Counted from the first letter of the stretch, positions 1 through 6,171 are shown. The stretch is 29,583 nucleotides of DNA from a virus (IMGVR_UViG_3300025626_000094:1-29583); one strand, 5' to 3'. Made by a program: numbers and translations. Notes: generated from the letters alone by a model not told the origin.

Positions 1-5
1 ATACT

Positions 6-107
6 TTAGTTTCGTATAGCATAAGCAGCGGCGCTACCTAACTTAGTTAATACTTTGTTTACTTTTGCTAATAATATTAGCACTCGGTGTTTAAATTTAA
101 TATCCAT
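6..107 (-). CDS. Small hypothetical protein (33 aa), last leftward gene in window
   Basis: An open frame of 33 codons starts with ATG at 107-105 and stops with TAA at 8-6. Its start overlaps the end of the upstream leftward gene (97-435) by 11 bases, an arrangement typical of translationally coupled phage genes. The predicted peptide begins MDIKFKHRVLILLAKVNKVL and ends AAAYAIRN. It is basic, with a hydrophobic stretch at about residues 9-14, and could be an amphipathic or weakly membrane-associated peptide. I recognise no family. The case for a real gene is the tight overlap and same-strand context. The short length means it could be chance. Confidence 0.4.
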   Translation of the reverse strand: MDIKFKHRVLILLAKVNKVLTKLGSAAAYAIRN

Positions 108-435
108 CTTTTATCATGTCGTTTAGTAGGGCTATCACTCTGTCTTTTGGGTTATCTTGTGTATACCCGTTTATATCGATTCTATTATTAACCCTCGCAA
201 GACACGCTCGTTCGTCGTGAGTTTCACGGATGTATTTTCTAACTTGGTTTCTAGCAAAGTCTTCTACTTCGCCGTCATCTCCACACCATTGCTTGTAATT
301 AAGCGGATCTTCAGACTTTAATCTAACTAAGTGACCTATTGCACAGCACTTACCGTGGCCGTCGGAAAATTTATGTAATAAAAAATCATTTTGTGGTATT
401 GGTAATAATAATTCTTTTGCTTCTAGTGAGTTCAT
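97..435 (-). CDS. Hypothetical phage protein, 112 aa, with a CCxxGH motif
   Basis: The start ATG at 435-433 lies 16 bases downstream of copy 1 of the 43-bp promoter-like element (452-494), behind an A-rich leader with no Shine-Dalgarno site. The protein has a Cys/His cluster, GHGKCCAIGHLVRL, near residues 27-40. It has further cysteines near residues 51 and 78, and a C-terminal segment PKDRVIALLNDMIKDGY that looks like an amphipathic helix. The pattern of a CxxGH box followed by a closing ERVIALLDDMI-type helix recurs in small uncharacterised phage and bacterial proteins, but I cannot name the family. The role is unknown; its position in the leftward small-gene block suggests an early or host-takeover gene. 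Confidence 0.75.
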   Translation of the reverse strand: MNSLEAKELLLPIPQNDFLLHKFSDGHGKCCAIGHLVRLKSEDPLNYKQWCGDDGEVEDFARNQVRKYIRETHDERACLARVNNRIDINGYTQDNPKDRVIALLNDMIKDGY

Positions 436-451
436 TTGTTTGTTATTTTAA

Positions 452-494
452 ATTCATATATATTATCGAAAGGGGATCGTATTTAGTTTGTAAA
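452..494 (-). promoter_or_regulatory. 43-bp promoter/operator-like element, copy 1
   Basis: First of four 43-bp copies, all in the same orientation and each just upstream of a leftward gene. In plus-strand terms all four share ATTCA at columns 1-5, TATATTATCG at 8-17, CGTATT at 27-32 and TGTA at 38-41. This copy ends 16 bases before the ATG of the 112-aa gene. Its inner inverted repeat is imperfect (CGAA-N5-ATCG). Either a promoter or a repressor-binding promoter region fits; the exact -10/-35 assignment is not clear. Confidence 0.7.
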
Positions 495-514
495 GGTGTA
501 AAATTATTTATAGG

Positions 515-588
515 TACAAATAGTAGTGAAAGTGTTATACTACCTCTAAATGTAAGTAAAAGTAGTATATTTACCTACAAATAGTAGT
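515..588. repeat. Pair of 13-bp direct repeats in a gene-free stretch
   Basis: TACAAATAGTAGT occurs at 515-527 and again at 576-588, 61 bases apart, in the non-coding stretch behind promoter copy 1. No ATG-started frame of useful length covers it on the minus strand. It could be a pair of protein-binding sites upstream of the leftward promoter, or a slipped duplication. Confidence 0.6.
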
Positions 589-605
589 TATTTTAGTTGT
601 TTTAC

Positions 606-719
606 CTATGAAATGGAGGTTTTGTAGTGAAAAAGACTTGATCGACTGATCGTTACAGGTGAAGTGTATAGCATTTGAACGTTACGTAGGGCGGAGTCTA
701 CTCTTCCGGTGTATAGCAT
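606..719 (-). CDS. Possible very small leftward ORF (37 aa)
   Basis: An ATG at 719-717 opens 37 codons ending in TAG at 608-606. The peptide begins MLYTGRVDSALRNVQMLYTS, so MLYT recurs in frame because the 13-bp DNA repeat at 664-676 and 709-721 is read twice. No 43-bp element lies upstream and I recognise no family. Codon use is richer in G and C than in the neighbours. The stretch could equally be a non-coding RNA or regulatory DNA, so this is a weak call. Confidence 0.2.
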   Translation of the reverse strand: MLYTGRVDSALRNVQMLYTSPVTISRSSLFHYKTSIS

Positions 720-721
720 TT
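664..721. repeat. Pair of 13-bp direct repeats GTGTATAGCATTT
   Basis: GTGTATAGCATTT is present at 664-676 and 709-721, 45 bases apart. The intervening DNA (about 677-708) is visibly richer in G and C than the surroundings. The pair lies just upstream of the hairpin at 765-821. Possible roles are binding sites, a repeat-flanked insertion, or part of a structured RNA. Confidence 0.6.
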
Positions 722-764
722 ATACCCAGGCCAAGATCTCGCAACGGAAACTCGAAGCGGAATA

Positions 765-821
765 AAAAGTGTGACGTTAGCTTGTTATATTAATATAATA
801 GCAGGCTATTGTCACGTTTTT
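765..821 (+). terminator. Long hairpin followed by a T-run (terminator-like), copy A
   Basis: Bases 765-788 pair with 798-821: a stem of 24 positions with one T-T mismatch (777/809), several G-U wobbles and an AT-rich loop. The 3' arm ends in TTTTT. All wobbles are G-T in the plus strand, so the fold is better in plus-strand RNA, while minus-strand RNA would carry A-C mismatches. The 5' arm begins with an A-run, so a terminator could work in both directions. Its closest leftward neighbour is the gene ending at 839. A related hairpin is at 2128-2183. Confidence 0.65.
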
Positions 822-838
822 AGGGGTTGATCCTAAGA

Positions 839-1177
839 CTACTTTTCAGTAGCCTCAGTTTCAATTGTTTCACGTTCTGACAGATGTCTAACATTTGCTG
901 GCATATCAGTTGACTGTGACCAGTATCCGCGTTTGATCCAACATGGCATGATATTTAGTTTAGGTAACATCGCTTGTAAGACGTCATCATGATTGTAGGT
1001 TACTTTGATACTTGGTTTTGTTTTAGTAGCTTTCGAGTTGAAAGTTATGATTTGATTTCTACCTAGCCATGATTTTCTGACTACAAAGTTTGCTCGAGTG
1101 ATCGGTGGGAAGATTAGAGCTTTTTCTTCAGTTGACATTTTTGCGATTGCAGTTGTAATTAATTCTTGATTTGACAT
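839..1177 (-). CDS. Hypothetical phage protein, 112 aa
   Basis: The start ATG (1177-1175) follows promoter-like copy 2 (1214-1256) by 36 bases of A/T-rich leader. The gene stops just before the hairpin at 765-821, so it looks like a self-contained transcription unit. The protein has a helical N-terminus (about residues 1-20), a mixed basic centre including NQIITFNSKATKTKPSIKV, and a hydrophilic tail rich in Glu and Thr (ETIETEATEK). There is no signal peptide or membrane segment. I recognise no domain. It is probably a small early or accessory protein of the phage. Confidence 0.7.
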   Translation of the reverse strand: MSNQELITTAIAKMSTEEKALIFPPITRANFVVRKSWLGRNQIITFNSKATKTKPSIKVTYNHDDVLQAMLPKLNIMPCWIKRGYWSQSTDMPANVRHLSERETIETEATEK

Positions 1178-1213
1178 AATTTAATTTATTTAGTTATTAT
1201 TATTTGATTTGTT

Positions 1214-1256
1214 ATTCACTTATATTATCGATTGTTGATCGTATTTAGTTTGTATT
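1214..1256 (-). promoter_or_regulatory. 43-bp promoter/operator-like element, copy 2
   Basis: Same length and same invariant blocks as copies 1, 3 and 4. It contains a perfect inverted repeat CGAT-TGTTG-ATCG in its centre. It drives towards the 112-aa gene at 839-1177. Its upstream edge overlaps the stop codon of the 57-aa gene (1255-1428) by two bases, so promoter and upstream gene are packed end to end. Confidence 0.7.
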
Positions 1257-1428
1257 ATTTATATATTTGGATCAATTTGTTAATTTCATTTAGATTTGAA
1301 AAGTGGTAATGATAAACAACTTCTTTTGTATTAGAGTTGAAGATTGTAAAATCATACATTTTATTTTTTGAGCAATAGTAAATTTGAAAGTAAGTTTTGT
1401 TTTGAAAAATTGAATTTGAGATTGTCAT
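1255..1428 (-). CDS. Small hypothetical protein (57 aa)
   Basis: An ATG at 1428-1426 opens 57 codons closed by TAA at 1257-1255. It is 17 bases behind promoter-like copy 3, and its leader (CTAAAATAAATATACAA) closely matches the leaders of the genes at 97-435 and 1658-1789. That shared arrangement is the main reason to call it. The peptide (MTISNSIFQNKTYFQIYYCS...) is rich in Asn, Tyr, Phe and Ile. It reads like a small beta-rich domain: FQIYYCSKNKMYDFTIFNS, then VVYHYHFSNLNEINKLIQIY. The function is unknown. Confidence 0.65.
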   Translation of the reverse strand: MTISNSIFQNKTYFQIYYCSKNKMYDFTIFNSNTKEVVYHYHFSNLNEINKLIQIYK

Positions 1429-1445
1429 TTGTATATTTATTTTAG

Positions 1446-1488
1446 ATTCAGTTATATTATCGGTATAAGACCGTATTTAGACTGTAAA
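1446..1488 (-). promoter_or_regulatory. 43-bp promoter/operator-like element, copy 3
   Basis: This copy lies 17 bases upstream of the 57-aa gene start. Its central inverted repeat is CGGT-ATAAG-ACCG: both arms differ from copy 2 (CGAT...ATCG) in a compensating way. That supports a real dyad, as an operator or a small hairpin. The outer blocks ATTCA, TATATTATCG, CGTATT and TGTA are intact. Confidence 0.7.
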
Positions 1489-1535
1489 TTTTTAAGATGG
1501 CTAACAGCCGTCCATGATGAGGTCTCCCGATAGGG

Positions 1536-1676
1536 CTACTCCGTAGTGTCCCATGCTTTGAGCTGGTCTGCTATCTGTTGCTGCTCAGGCGTAAGATCCT
1601 GGCTCAGGCCATTGATCCTGATACATTGCACGTAGCTGGTTCCATCTGGTCTGGTTACTATTTCTGATCTGTACAT
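1536..1676 (-). CDS. Small hypothetical protein (46 aa)
   Basis: An ATG at 1676-1674 opens 46 codons ending in TAG at 1538-1536. The start lies inside the end of the 43-aa gene upstream (overlap 1658-1676), suggesting coupled translation of a two-gene unit behind promoter copy 4. The peptide (MYRSEIVTRPDGTSYVQCIR...) reads like a short beta hairpin, SEIVTRPDGTSYVQCIRING, followed by a helix, LTPEQQQIADQLKAWDT. Codons are noticeably richer in G and C (CAG, CTG, GCC, ACG) than in the rest of the leftward block, so it may have a separate origin. No family recognised. Confidence 0.6.
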   Translation of the reverse strand: MYRSEIVTRPDGTSYVQCIRINGLSQDLTPEQQQIADQLKAWDTTE

Positions 1677-1789
1677 TGTGTTCTGTTGTTAAGATTGTAC
1701 AATGCGGTTGCGTACGGTTTTGTATATCCTTCTGCGATCCAGTCCGCGATTGTTCTGTTTGGGGCGTTGTAATTGTCTTCGGTAGTCAT
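1658..1789 (-). CDS. Small hypothetical protein (43 aa)
   Basis: The frame is open further upstream, to 1978, but only because the tract there lacks stop codons by composition. I choose the ATG at 1789-1787: it sits 17 bases behind promoter-like copy 4, and its leader (CTAAAATGATATACAAT) aligns with the leaders of two other genes in the block. The peptide is MTTEDNYNAPNRTIADWIAE followed by GYTKPYATALYNLNNRTQCTDQK. It has a likely short helix at ADWIAEGY and no recognised domain. Its end overlaps the start of the 46-aa gene by 19 bases. An alternative in-frame start four codons upstream (MIYN) is possible. Confidence 0.55.
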   Translation of the reverse strand: MTTEDNYNAPNRTIADWIAEGYTKPYATALYNLNNRTQCTDQK

Positions 1790-1806
1790 ATTGTATATCA
1801 TTTTAG

Positions 1807-1849
1807 ATTCATATATATTATCGGTATCGTATCGTATTCTCTCTGTAAA
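1807..1849 (-). promoter_or_regulatory. 43-bp promoter/operator-like element, copy 4
   Basis: The most upstream copy of the family, 17 bases before the chosen start of the 43-aa gene. It keeps the ATTCA, TATATTATCG, CGTATT and TGTA blocks, but columns 33-37 differ (CTCTC instead of TAG-type). Its inner repeat is imperfect (CGGT-ATCGT-ATCG). It directly abuts the GC-rich, T-depleted tract. Confidence 0.65.
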
Positions 1850-1860
1850 CGTATGCTTCG

Positions 1861-2038
1861 CGAACCAGACCACAGGCCAAGGCCAGGACCAGGCACGGGA
1901 ACAAAAACGCACGGCAACGAAACAACCAGCACCAGCGCAATAGCTCGGGCCCGGACAGAAAAAGCCAGAACCAGGCACGAAATCACACGCAAAAGCCGAA
2001 ACCGTACGGCAAAACCCAAAAAAAGGCAGGGGGCCCGG
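1861..2038. other. GC-rich, almost T-free tract between the two gene blocks
   Basis: Only four T residues occur in these 178 plus-strand bases (1941, 1945, 1983, 2005), and bases 1859-1940 contain none. G+C is 37/60 in 1861-1920, against an AT-rich background. A 16-bp direct repeat with one mismatch, GCCAG(G/A)ACCAGGCACG, lies at 1882-1897 and 1964-1979. Frames stay open here because stop codons need T, so the 62-codon plus-strand frame at 1853-2041 (Arg/Pro/Thr/Lys-rich) is not good evidence for a gene. The tract sits between the leftward and rightward blocks, where an origin, packaging signal or control region could lie. Confidence 0.7.
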
Positions 2039-2127
2039 TAAAATGAAACGCGTTTTCCCACAGGATTAAGGGCATTAAGGTAAGGTGTAACCCCCATGCT
2101 CTCTATATATAATATTTTTTTTTAAAA

Positions 2128-2183
2128 AATAGTGTGACAATAGGTAGTTATATATAATAGTAGTAGGCTATCGTCGCATTATT
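2128..2183. other. Hairpin related to the one at 765-821, copy B
   Basis: Bases 2128-2143 pair with 2168-2183: 15 of 16 positions, with two G-U wobbles and one A-C mismatch. The upper part is looser and AT-rich. The arms resemble copy A: GTGTGAC and GTTATAT on the left, TATAATAG and AGGCTAT on the right. On the minus strand the stem is followed by a run of six T, so it could end leftward transcription. On the plus strand it lies in the leader of the rightward block, about 60 bases before its first ATG. Confidence 0.55.
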
Positions 2184-2241
2184 GAGTATTGTAAGTATTG
2201 AGGCTTTTGTGTAAGTATATAAGGTATATAGAAACCACATT

Positions 2242-2505
2242 ATGGCAAAACCAAAAAGGAAAGGCGGACCGAAACAAAAATTAAGTCCAGTAGCAGCGGC
2301 AGCAAAGGCAATTAGAGACAAGAAGTATGCCATGACGGACAGAAGAAGGAAGATGAAGGCAGAGAGTCAAAGGAAAAATTGTTCTAAAGGCCATGATTAT
2401 GACCATAATACCAAAAGATGTGTTACATCGTCTCATAACAGGGGTGGAACGCAGAGTAGAAGTAAAAAAGACGGTACTAAAGCCGAACGTAAACAAAATA
2501 GATAG
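2242..2505 (+). CDS. Small basic hypothetical protein, 87 aa, first rightward gene
   Basis: First gene of the rightward block. ATG follows the leader at 2184-2241, and the next gene starts three bases after its stop. The protein is strongly basic, with a Lys/Arg-rich N-terminus (MAKPKRKGGPKQK), a helix around residues 16-43 and a centre with NCSKGHDYDHNTKRCV, where two Cys and two His could bind a metal ion. The tail is again Lys/Arg-rich. It could bind nucleic acid or be a minor virion protein. I recognise no named family. An overlapping minus-strand frame (2281-2496) is a shadow. Confidence 0.65.
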   Translation: MAKPKRKGGPKQKLSPVAAAAKAIRDKKYAMTDRRRKMKAESQRKNCSKGHDYDHNTKRCVTSSHNRGGTQSRSKKDGTKAERKQNR

Positions 2506-2508
2506 AAC

Positions 2509-4044
2509 ATGTCAAATATATCAAGTTTCCCTACGGCTATTCCAGATGGCGATGATCTAATACTGGGCTCACAGATAGATGTGGCAGGTATACCAAGCAC
2601 AAAAAACTTCACAGTACAGAGTATTGTAGATTTAGTTCCAGGAGGCGGAGGAGGTGGTTCATATTTACCACTTGCAGGCGGTACGATGACTGGCAATACT
2701 ATCCACAATGATAATGTAAAGTCTGTTTATGGTACAGGAAATGATTTACAAATATATAACAGCGGAAATAATAGCTATATACAAAACATAAGCGGAGCAG
2801 TTGGAGATTTATTCATAGATAATCTTGTTGATGATAAAGATATAATACTTAGATCTGACAATGGAGCTGGATCTATTACTAACTATATTGTTTGTGATGG
2901 TTCTAATGGATCTGTGTCATTAAATCACTACGGTAATCTCAAATTAGAAACAACAACCTCAGGAGTTGATGCGTACGGAACTCTTAATATTTATGATCCT
3001 GTATCATTAACAGACAGAGTCCGAATTTATAACGATGGAGTTACAAGTTATATTGACTCTCCTAACAATCCTTTGCAGATAGGTGTTGACTCCTTTAAAA
3101 TTAAAGGGACTGACGGATTAACAAATATGATTGCTGCTAATTCAGCAGGAGGTGTGTCACTTTATCACGTTGGAGGGCAAAAATTATACACAAAAACAAA
3201 CGGAATAGCTGTAACTGGAACTATTCAACAGTTAACAGATCCAAGTGCGGCTCAAGACGCAGCTACTAAAAACTATGTAGATAACGCAGTATCTGGAGTT
3301 GATCTTACAAGTTATTTACTAAACACGACAGATACTTTTACAGGAACTTTAACATTAACTGGAAAACTAGTTTTAGGTGATACTTTAAATAATAGTTTTA
3401 TTGGATTAAGTTCAGGTTTTTCAAATACAACAGGAGGATTAAATGTAGGTTTAGGTTATTTTTCACTGTTTGGAAATACAACAGGAGCTAGTAATATAGC
3501 AATAGGAAATTCTTCAGGTAGATTTATTGCAGACGGAGCAACTGAAAATGAAACAGGTGGGAACTCTATTTTCATAGGAAAAAGCACAAGAGCAAACGCA
3601 GACGGACAAACAAATCAAATCGTAATAGGGACTGATGCTATCGGAGCAGGGAGTAATACGGTTACACTAGGTAATGATAATATTACAAACACCTACTTAA
3701 AAGGTGATGTAACGGTTGCAGGAAATCTAATAGGAGGTCTACCTTACACTTCTTTGGTTCAACTATTAACTCAAACAAGTACTAATGCTCCTGTAGCCAC
3801 AGAAGTTTACAACAACACAGGACAAACTTACACATGGACAAGAACAGGCGCTGGAACCTTTAGAATAACAGCAACTAATACTCCATTTACTTTTGATAAA
3901 ACTGTTGTGTTTGTTAATGCAGGGAAAAGCGAAAACACTTTTTTACCTATTTACTGGGAATATGTCAATACAAATACTATTGATTTATTAACTTATGATA
4001 ATGAATTAGAAAACGCTTCTTTTGAAATAAAAATATACAACTAA
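2509..4044 (+). CDS. Tail fibre protein (511 aa) with head-type repeats
   Basis: A probable receptor-contact or fibre protein at the virion tail. The N-terminus (residues ~1-45, ending TKNFTVQSIVDLV) resembles the adaptor of the next gene. Residues ~55-65 carry the PLAGGTMTGN motif common in phage tail fibres. Two diverged copies of a GSVSLNHYGNLKLETTTSGV-type unit follow, then AAQDAATKNYVDNAV, a classic fibre motif. Residues ~300-400 hold GNTTGASNIAIGNSSGRF-type repeats like trimeric adhesin heads, ending SNTVTLGNDNITNTYLKGD. That segment is often followed by an S74 chaperone domain, but here a different ~100-residue C-terminal domain takes its place. The function is inferred from motif style. 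Confidence 0.8.
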   Translation: MSNISSFPTAIPDGDDLILGSQIDVAGIPSTKNFTVQSIVDLVPGGGGGGSYLPLAGGTMTGNTIHNDNVKSVYGTGNDLQIYNSGNNSYIQNISGAVGDLFIDNLVDDKDIILRSDNGAGSITNYIVCDGSNGSVSLNHYGNLKLETTTSGVDAYGTLNIYDPVSLTDRVRIYNDGVTSYIDSPNNPLQIGVDSFKIKGTDGLTNMIAANSAGGVSLYHVGGQKLYTKTNGIAVTGTIQQLTDPSAAQDAATKNYVDNAVSGVDLTSYLLNTTDTFTGTLTLTGKLVLGDTLNNSFIGLSSGFSNTTGGLNVGLGYFSLFGNTTGASNIAIGNSSGRFIADGATENETGGNSIFIGKSTRANADGQTNQIVIGTDAIGAGSNTVTLGNDNITNTYLKGDVTVAGNLIGGLPYTSLVQLLTQTSTNAPVATEVYNNTGQTYTWTRTGAGTFRITATNTPFTFDKTVVFVNAGKSENTFLPIYWEYVNTNTIDLLTYDNELENASFEIKIYN

Positions 4045-4047
4045 AAC

Positions 4048-4905
4048 ATGGCAATAATATATTCATACCCATATGATCAGATTATAACTGATACAGACGC
4101 ATGGGTAGGTACTGATTCCGTCAATAGACAGACAAAGCAATATACAGCAAAGGCGGTAGCGGATTACTTGAATATAAACGGTAAGGTAGCAATTGCAGGA
4201 CAAATGAATTATCAGTTTGTTCAAGACCCTTCTTTTAAAGGAGGTACTTTTGCTTTTGCAGCCGGAAGCGGTGGTGGCACTCCTTGGTCTAGTATTACTT
4301 CTATAGTAATATCGAACATGGATCTATCAGGTCAGATTGTTTCACCTTTCTTAGAATATCTTGTAGATGAACAAGTAATGTTTCAAGATGTAGCCGGTAA
4401 AGGTTCATTTGGGCATTATATAATGAGAGGGTACACGCAGATAGGTACAACTAACTTTTACACATTAACATTAGAATACTTAGGTGGAAATGGTTCCATA
4501 GCAATGGACAACTATTACACTCTTGTAAACTTCTATCTAGAACTCGGTGCAACAGGTGTTGACAGCGTTAGAAGTCTTGATACTACGTTTATAGATATGA
4601 CACCTACAACACCTCAAACGGGTAACGTAGAAATTACAGCATCATTGTCAGCTACTGGTACGCCTGATAATACTAAATTCCTAAGAGGAGATAATGTTTG
4701 GGCTAGAGCAAACGAAACATACACATTTGTACAAGCAGGAGCTAGTGCAACGTGGACAGTTCAGCACAACCTAGATAAGTTTCCTTCTGTAACTATGGCT
4801 TTGTCCACCGGGCAAAAAGGTTATGGGGATGTAGTATATATAGATGAAAACAACTTAACAATAACTTTTGCCTCTGCCGAATCTGGTAAGGCTTATATGA
4901 ATTAA
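4048..4905 (+). CDS. Tail fibre protein (285 aa)
   Basis: Starts three bases after the preceding fibre gene. Its N-terminus (MAIIYSYPYDQIITDTDAWV) has the same layout as the 511-aa fibre: a Tyr/Phe-Pro, an Asp-rich turn, then a T-x-x-YT-x-x-x-VADYL helix. This is probably a shared virion-attachment adaptor. Residues ~185-228 carry LSATGTPDNTKFLRGDNVWA, almost repeated in the next gene. The last ~70 residues (WTVQHNLDKFPSVTMALS...ENNLTITFASAESGKAYMN) form a small beta-rich terminal domain common in marine phage fibres. It is likely a separate fibre or an accessory tip protein. Confidence 0.75.
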   Translation: MAIIYSYPYDQIITDTDAWVGTDSVNRQTKQYTAKAVADYLNINGKVAIAGQMNYQFVQDPSFKGGTFAFAAGSGGGTPWSSITSIVISNMDLSGQIVSPFLEYLVDEQVMFQDVAGKGSFGHYIMRGYTQIGTTNFYTLTLEYLGGNGSIAMDNYYTLVNFYLELGATGVDSVRSLDTTFIDMTPTTPQTGNVEITASLSATGTPDNTKFLRGDNVWARANETYTFVQAGASATWTVQHNLDKFPSVTMALSTGQKGYGDVVYIDENNLTITFASAESGKAYMN

Positions 4906-4907
4906 TT

Positions 4908-6155
4908 ATGGCGATACCTTTTTTAAATAACATTGATCTCAATAACAATGAGATACAAAACGTAAGACTTCAAAATGGAAGCAACCCGCCGCTAAATTCC
5001 GGTTCGGGTCAAATATATTTTAACACCGGAGATACGATAGCTAAGTATTATTCAAATGCAACAGATACTTGGGTTAGCTTAGTTCAAACTGATTTTGCAA
5101 ATGGTACTTATGTAAGTCTAACAAATAGTGGAACATCGATAAAAAGAGTTTACACTGTAGATTTATCTGCCACTGGGACTAAAGATGCAACAACATATTT
5201 AAGAGGAGACAACACATGGGCTGCTTTAGCTGATATATATAGCTGGAATCTATCTGCTAACGGTGGAACAGCTGAATCAGTAGAAGATAACGAAACGGTT
5301 GATTTCATACAAGGAGGTACTACAACAATAACTAGATCAGGTAAGGATATAACAATATCTTCAGCAGATCAATTTGTAGGTACATTAACAGGTATTGGAG
5401 CGGGTACTTATATAACTATAGACAATACAACTCCTGCTGTTCCAATAGTAAACGTCGAAGGAACTGAAGCTGCTACTGTAAGTAAGTTAGTAGCTAGAGA
5501 CTCTAGCGGTTATGGTTATGTGGTAACACCGGCATCCGGTGATAGTTCAACTAAAATAGCAACAACCGCTTACGTGCAAGAAGCTGTAACAGGTTTATTA
5601 GAATTCAAAGGTGGTTTCAATGCTAGCACCGGCGCAATTGTTGGTGGTGGTAATCTAACAAGTGGTGCAGCTAGGGTTGCAGTTGAAGTTGGTGATTACT
5701 ATGTTGTGACCGTTGCAGGTGATTTCTTTGGAAACGCAGCAACACCATTAACTCCAGGTGATTCAGTTATAGTTCAAACAGCCGCAGTAGCCGGCGCTTC
5801 TACGGAAGCAGATTTTATAGTAGTGCAATCAGACACGGATCTTGCTACGTTGACAACAGTAGGTATTGGTAATGTAAACGCCGGTACTGGCATAAGCGTT
5901 GCCTATGTATCAGGTACAGCAACTGTAACAAATACAGATACAAATTCTTCAAACACATATGCTGTAACAATAACGGACACGGCGACTATAACACATAGTT
6001 TAGGGAGTAAAGATGTTATTATACAGCTTTACGATGTAACAACTAATGAAACTGTTTATGCAGATGTTGAAAGAGGTTCTACCTCTGAAGCAACGATTAC
6101 ATTTGCTGCAACACCAACTAATAGTGTTAGAGTTTTGGTACAAAAGATAGGTTAA
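4908..6155 (+). CDS. Tail fibre / tail tip protein (415 aa)
   Basis: Begins MAIPFLNNIDLNNNEIQNVR, an N-terminal layout recurrent in marine phage fibre proteins, followed by SGQIYFNTGDTIAKYYSN. At residues ~85-105 it has DLSATGTKDATTYLRGDNTW, matching the preceding gene's module in position and sequence. ATTAYVQEAV (near residue 220) is the usual fibre helix motif, seen as AATKNYV in the 511-aa protein. The C-terminus is a beta-rich domain (ITHSLGSKDVIIQLYDVTT...ATPTNSVRVLVQKIG) like that of the 285-aa protein. Likely structural, in a virion-surface tail appendage. Three bases separate it from its upstream neighbour. Confidence 0.75.
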   Translation: MAIPFLNNIDLNNNEIQNVRLQNGSNPPLNSGSGQIYFNTGDTIAKYYSNATDTWVSLVQTDFANGTYVSLTNSGTSIKRVYTVDLSATGTKDATTYLRGDNTWAALADIYSWNLSANGGTAESVEDNETVDFIQGGTTTITRSGKDITISSADQFVGTLTGIGAGTYITIDNTTPAVPIVNVEGTEAATVSKLVARDSSGYGYVVTPASGDSSTKIATTAYVQEAVTGLLEFKGGFNASTGAIVGGGNLTSGAARVAVEVGDYYVVTVAGDFFGNAATPLTPGDSVIVQTAAVAGASTEADFIVVQSDTDLATLTTVGIGNVNAGTGISVAYVSGTATVTNTDTNSSNTYAVTITDTATITHSLGSKDVIIQLYDVTTNETVYADVERGSTSEATITFAATPTNSVRVLVQKIG

Positions 6156-6171
6156 TAATAAAAATTAACAC

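Noticed and set aside
600-760. tRNA gene in the GC-richer gene-free stretch
   Set aside because: No recognisable T-arm GTTCGAATC or acceptor-stem pairing at tRNA spacing was found by eye.
452-1849. CRISPR-like array from the 43-bp repeats
   Set aside because: Spacing is irregular (hundreds of bases) and the space between holds genes. The repeats are promoter-like, and no cas genes are visible.
1853-2041. 62-codon basic, Pro/Arg/Thr-rich plus-strand frame across the T-poor tract
   Set aside because: Stop codons all need T, so an open frame is expected in T-free DNA in any plus-strand frame. No typical leader lies before its ATG and the composition is low-complexity. It is reported only as a tract, not a gene.
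1798-2097. Minus-strand frame rich in Leu, Val and Phe across the same tract
   Set aside because: The hydrophobic composition results from the base bias of the tract, and the frame runs through promoter copy 4.
765-2183. Insertion sequence bounded by the two hairpins
   Set aside because: No transposase or relaxase is encoded between them, and the hairpins are direct rather than inverted with no target duplication seen. A mobile cassette remains only a hypothesis.
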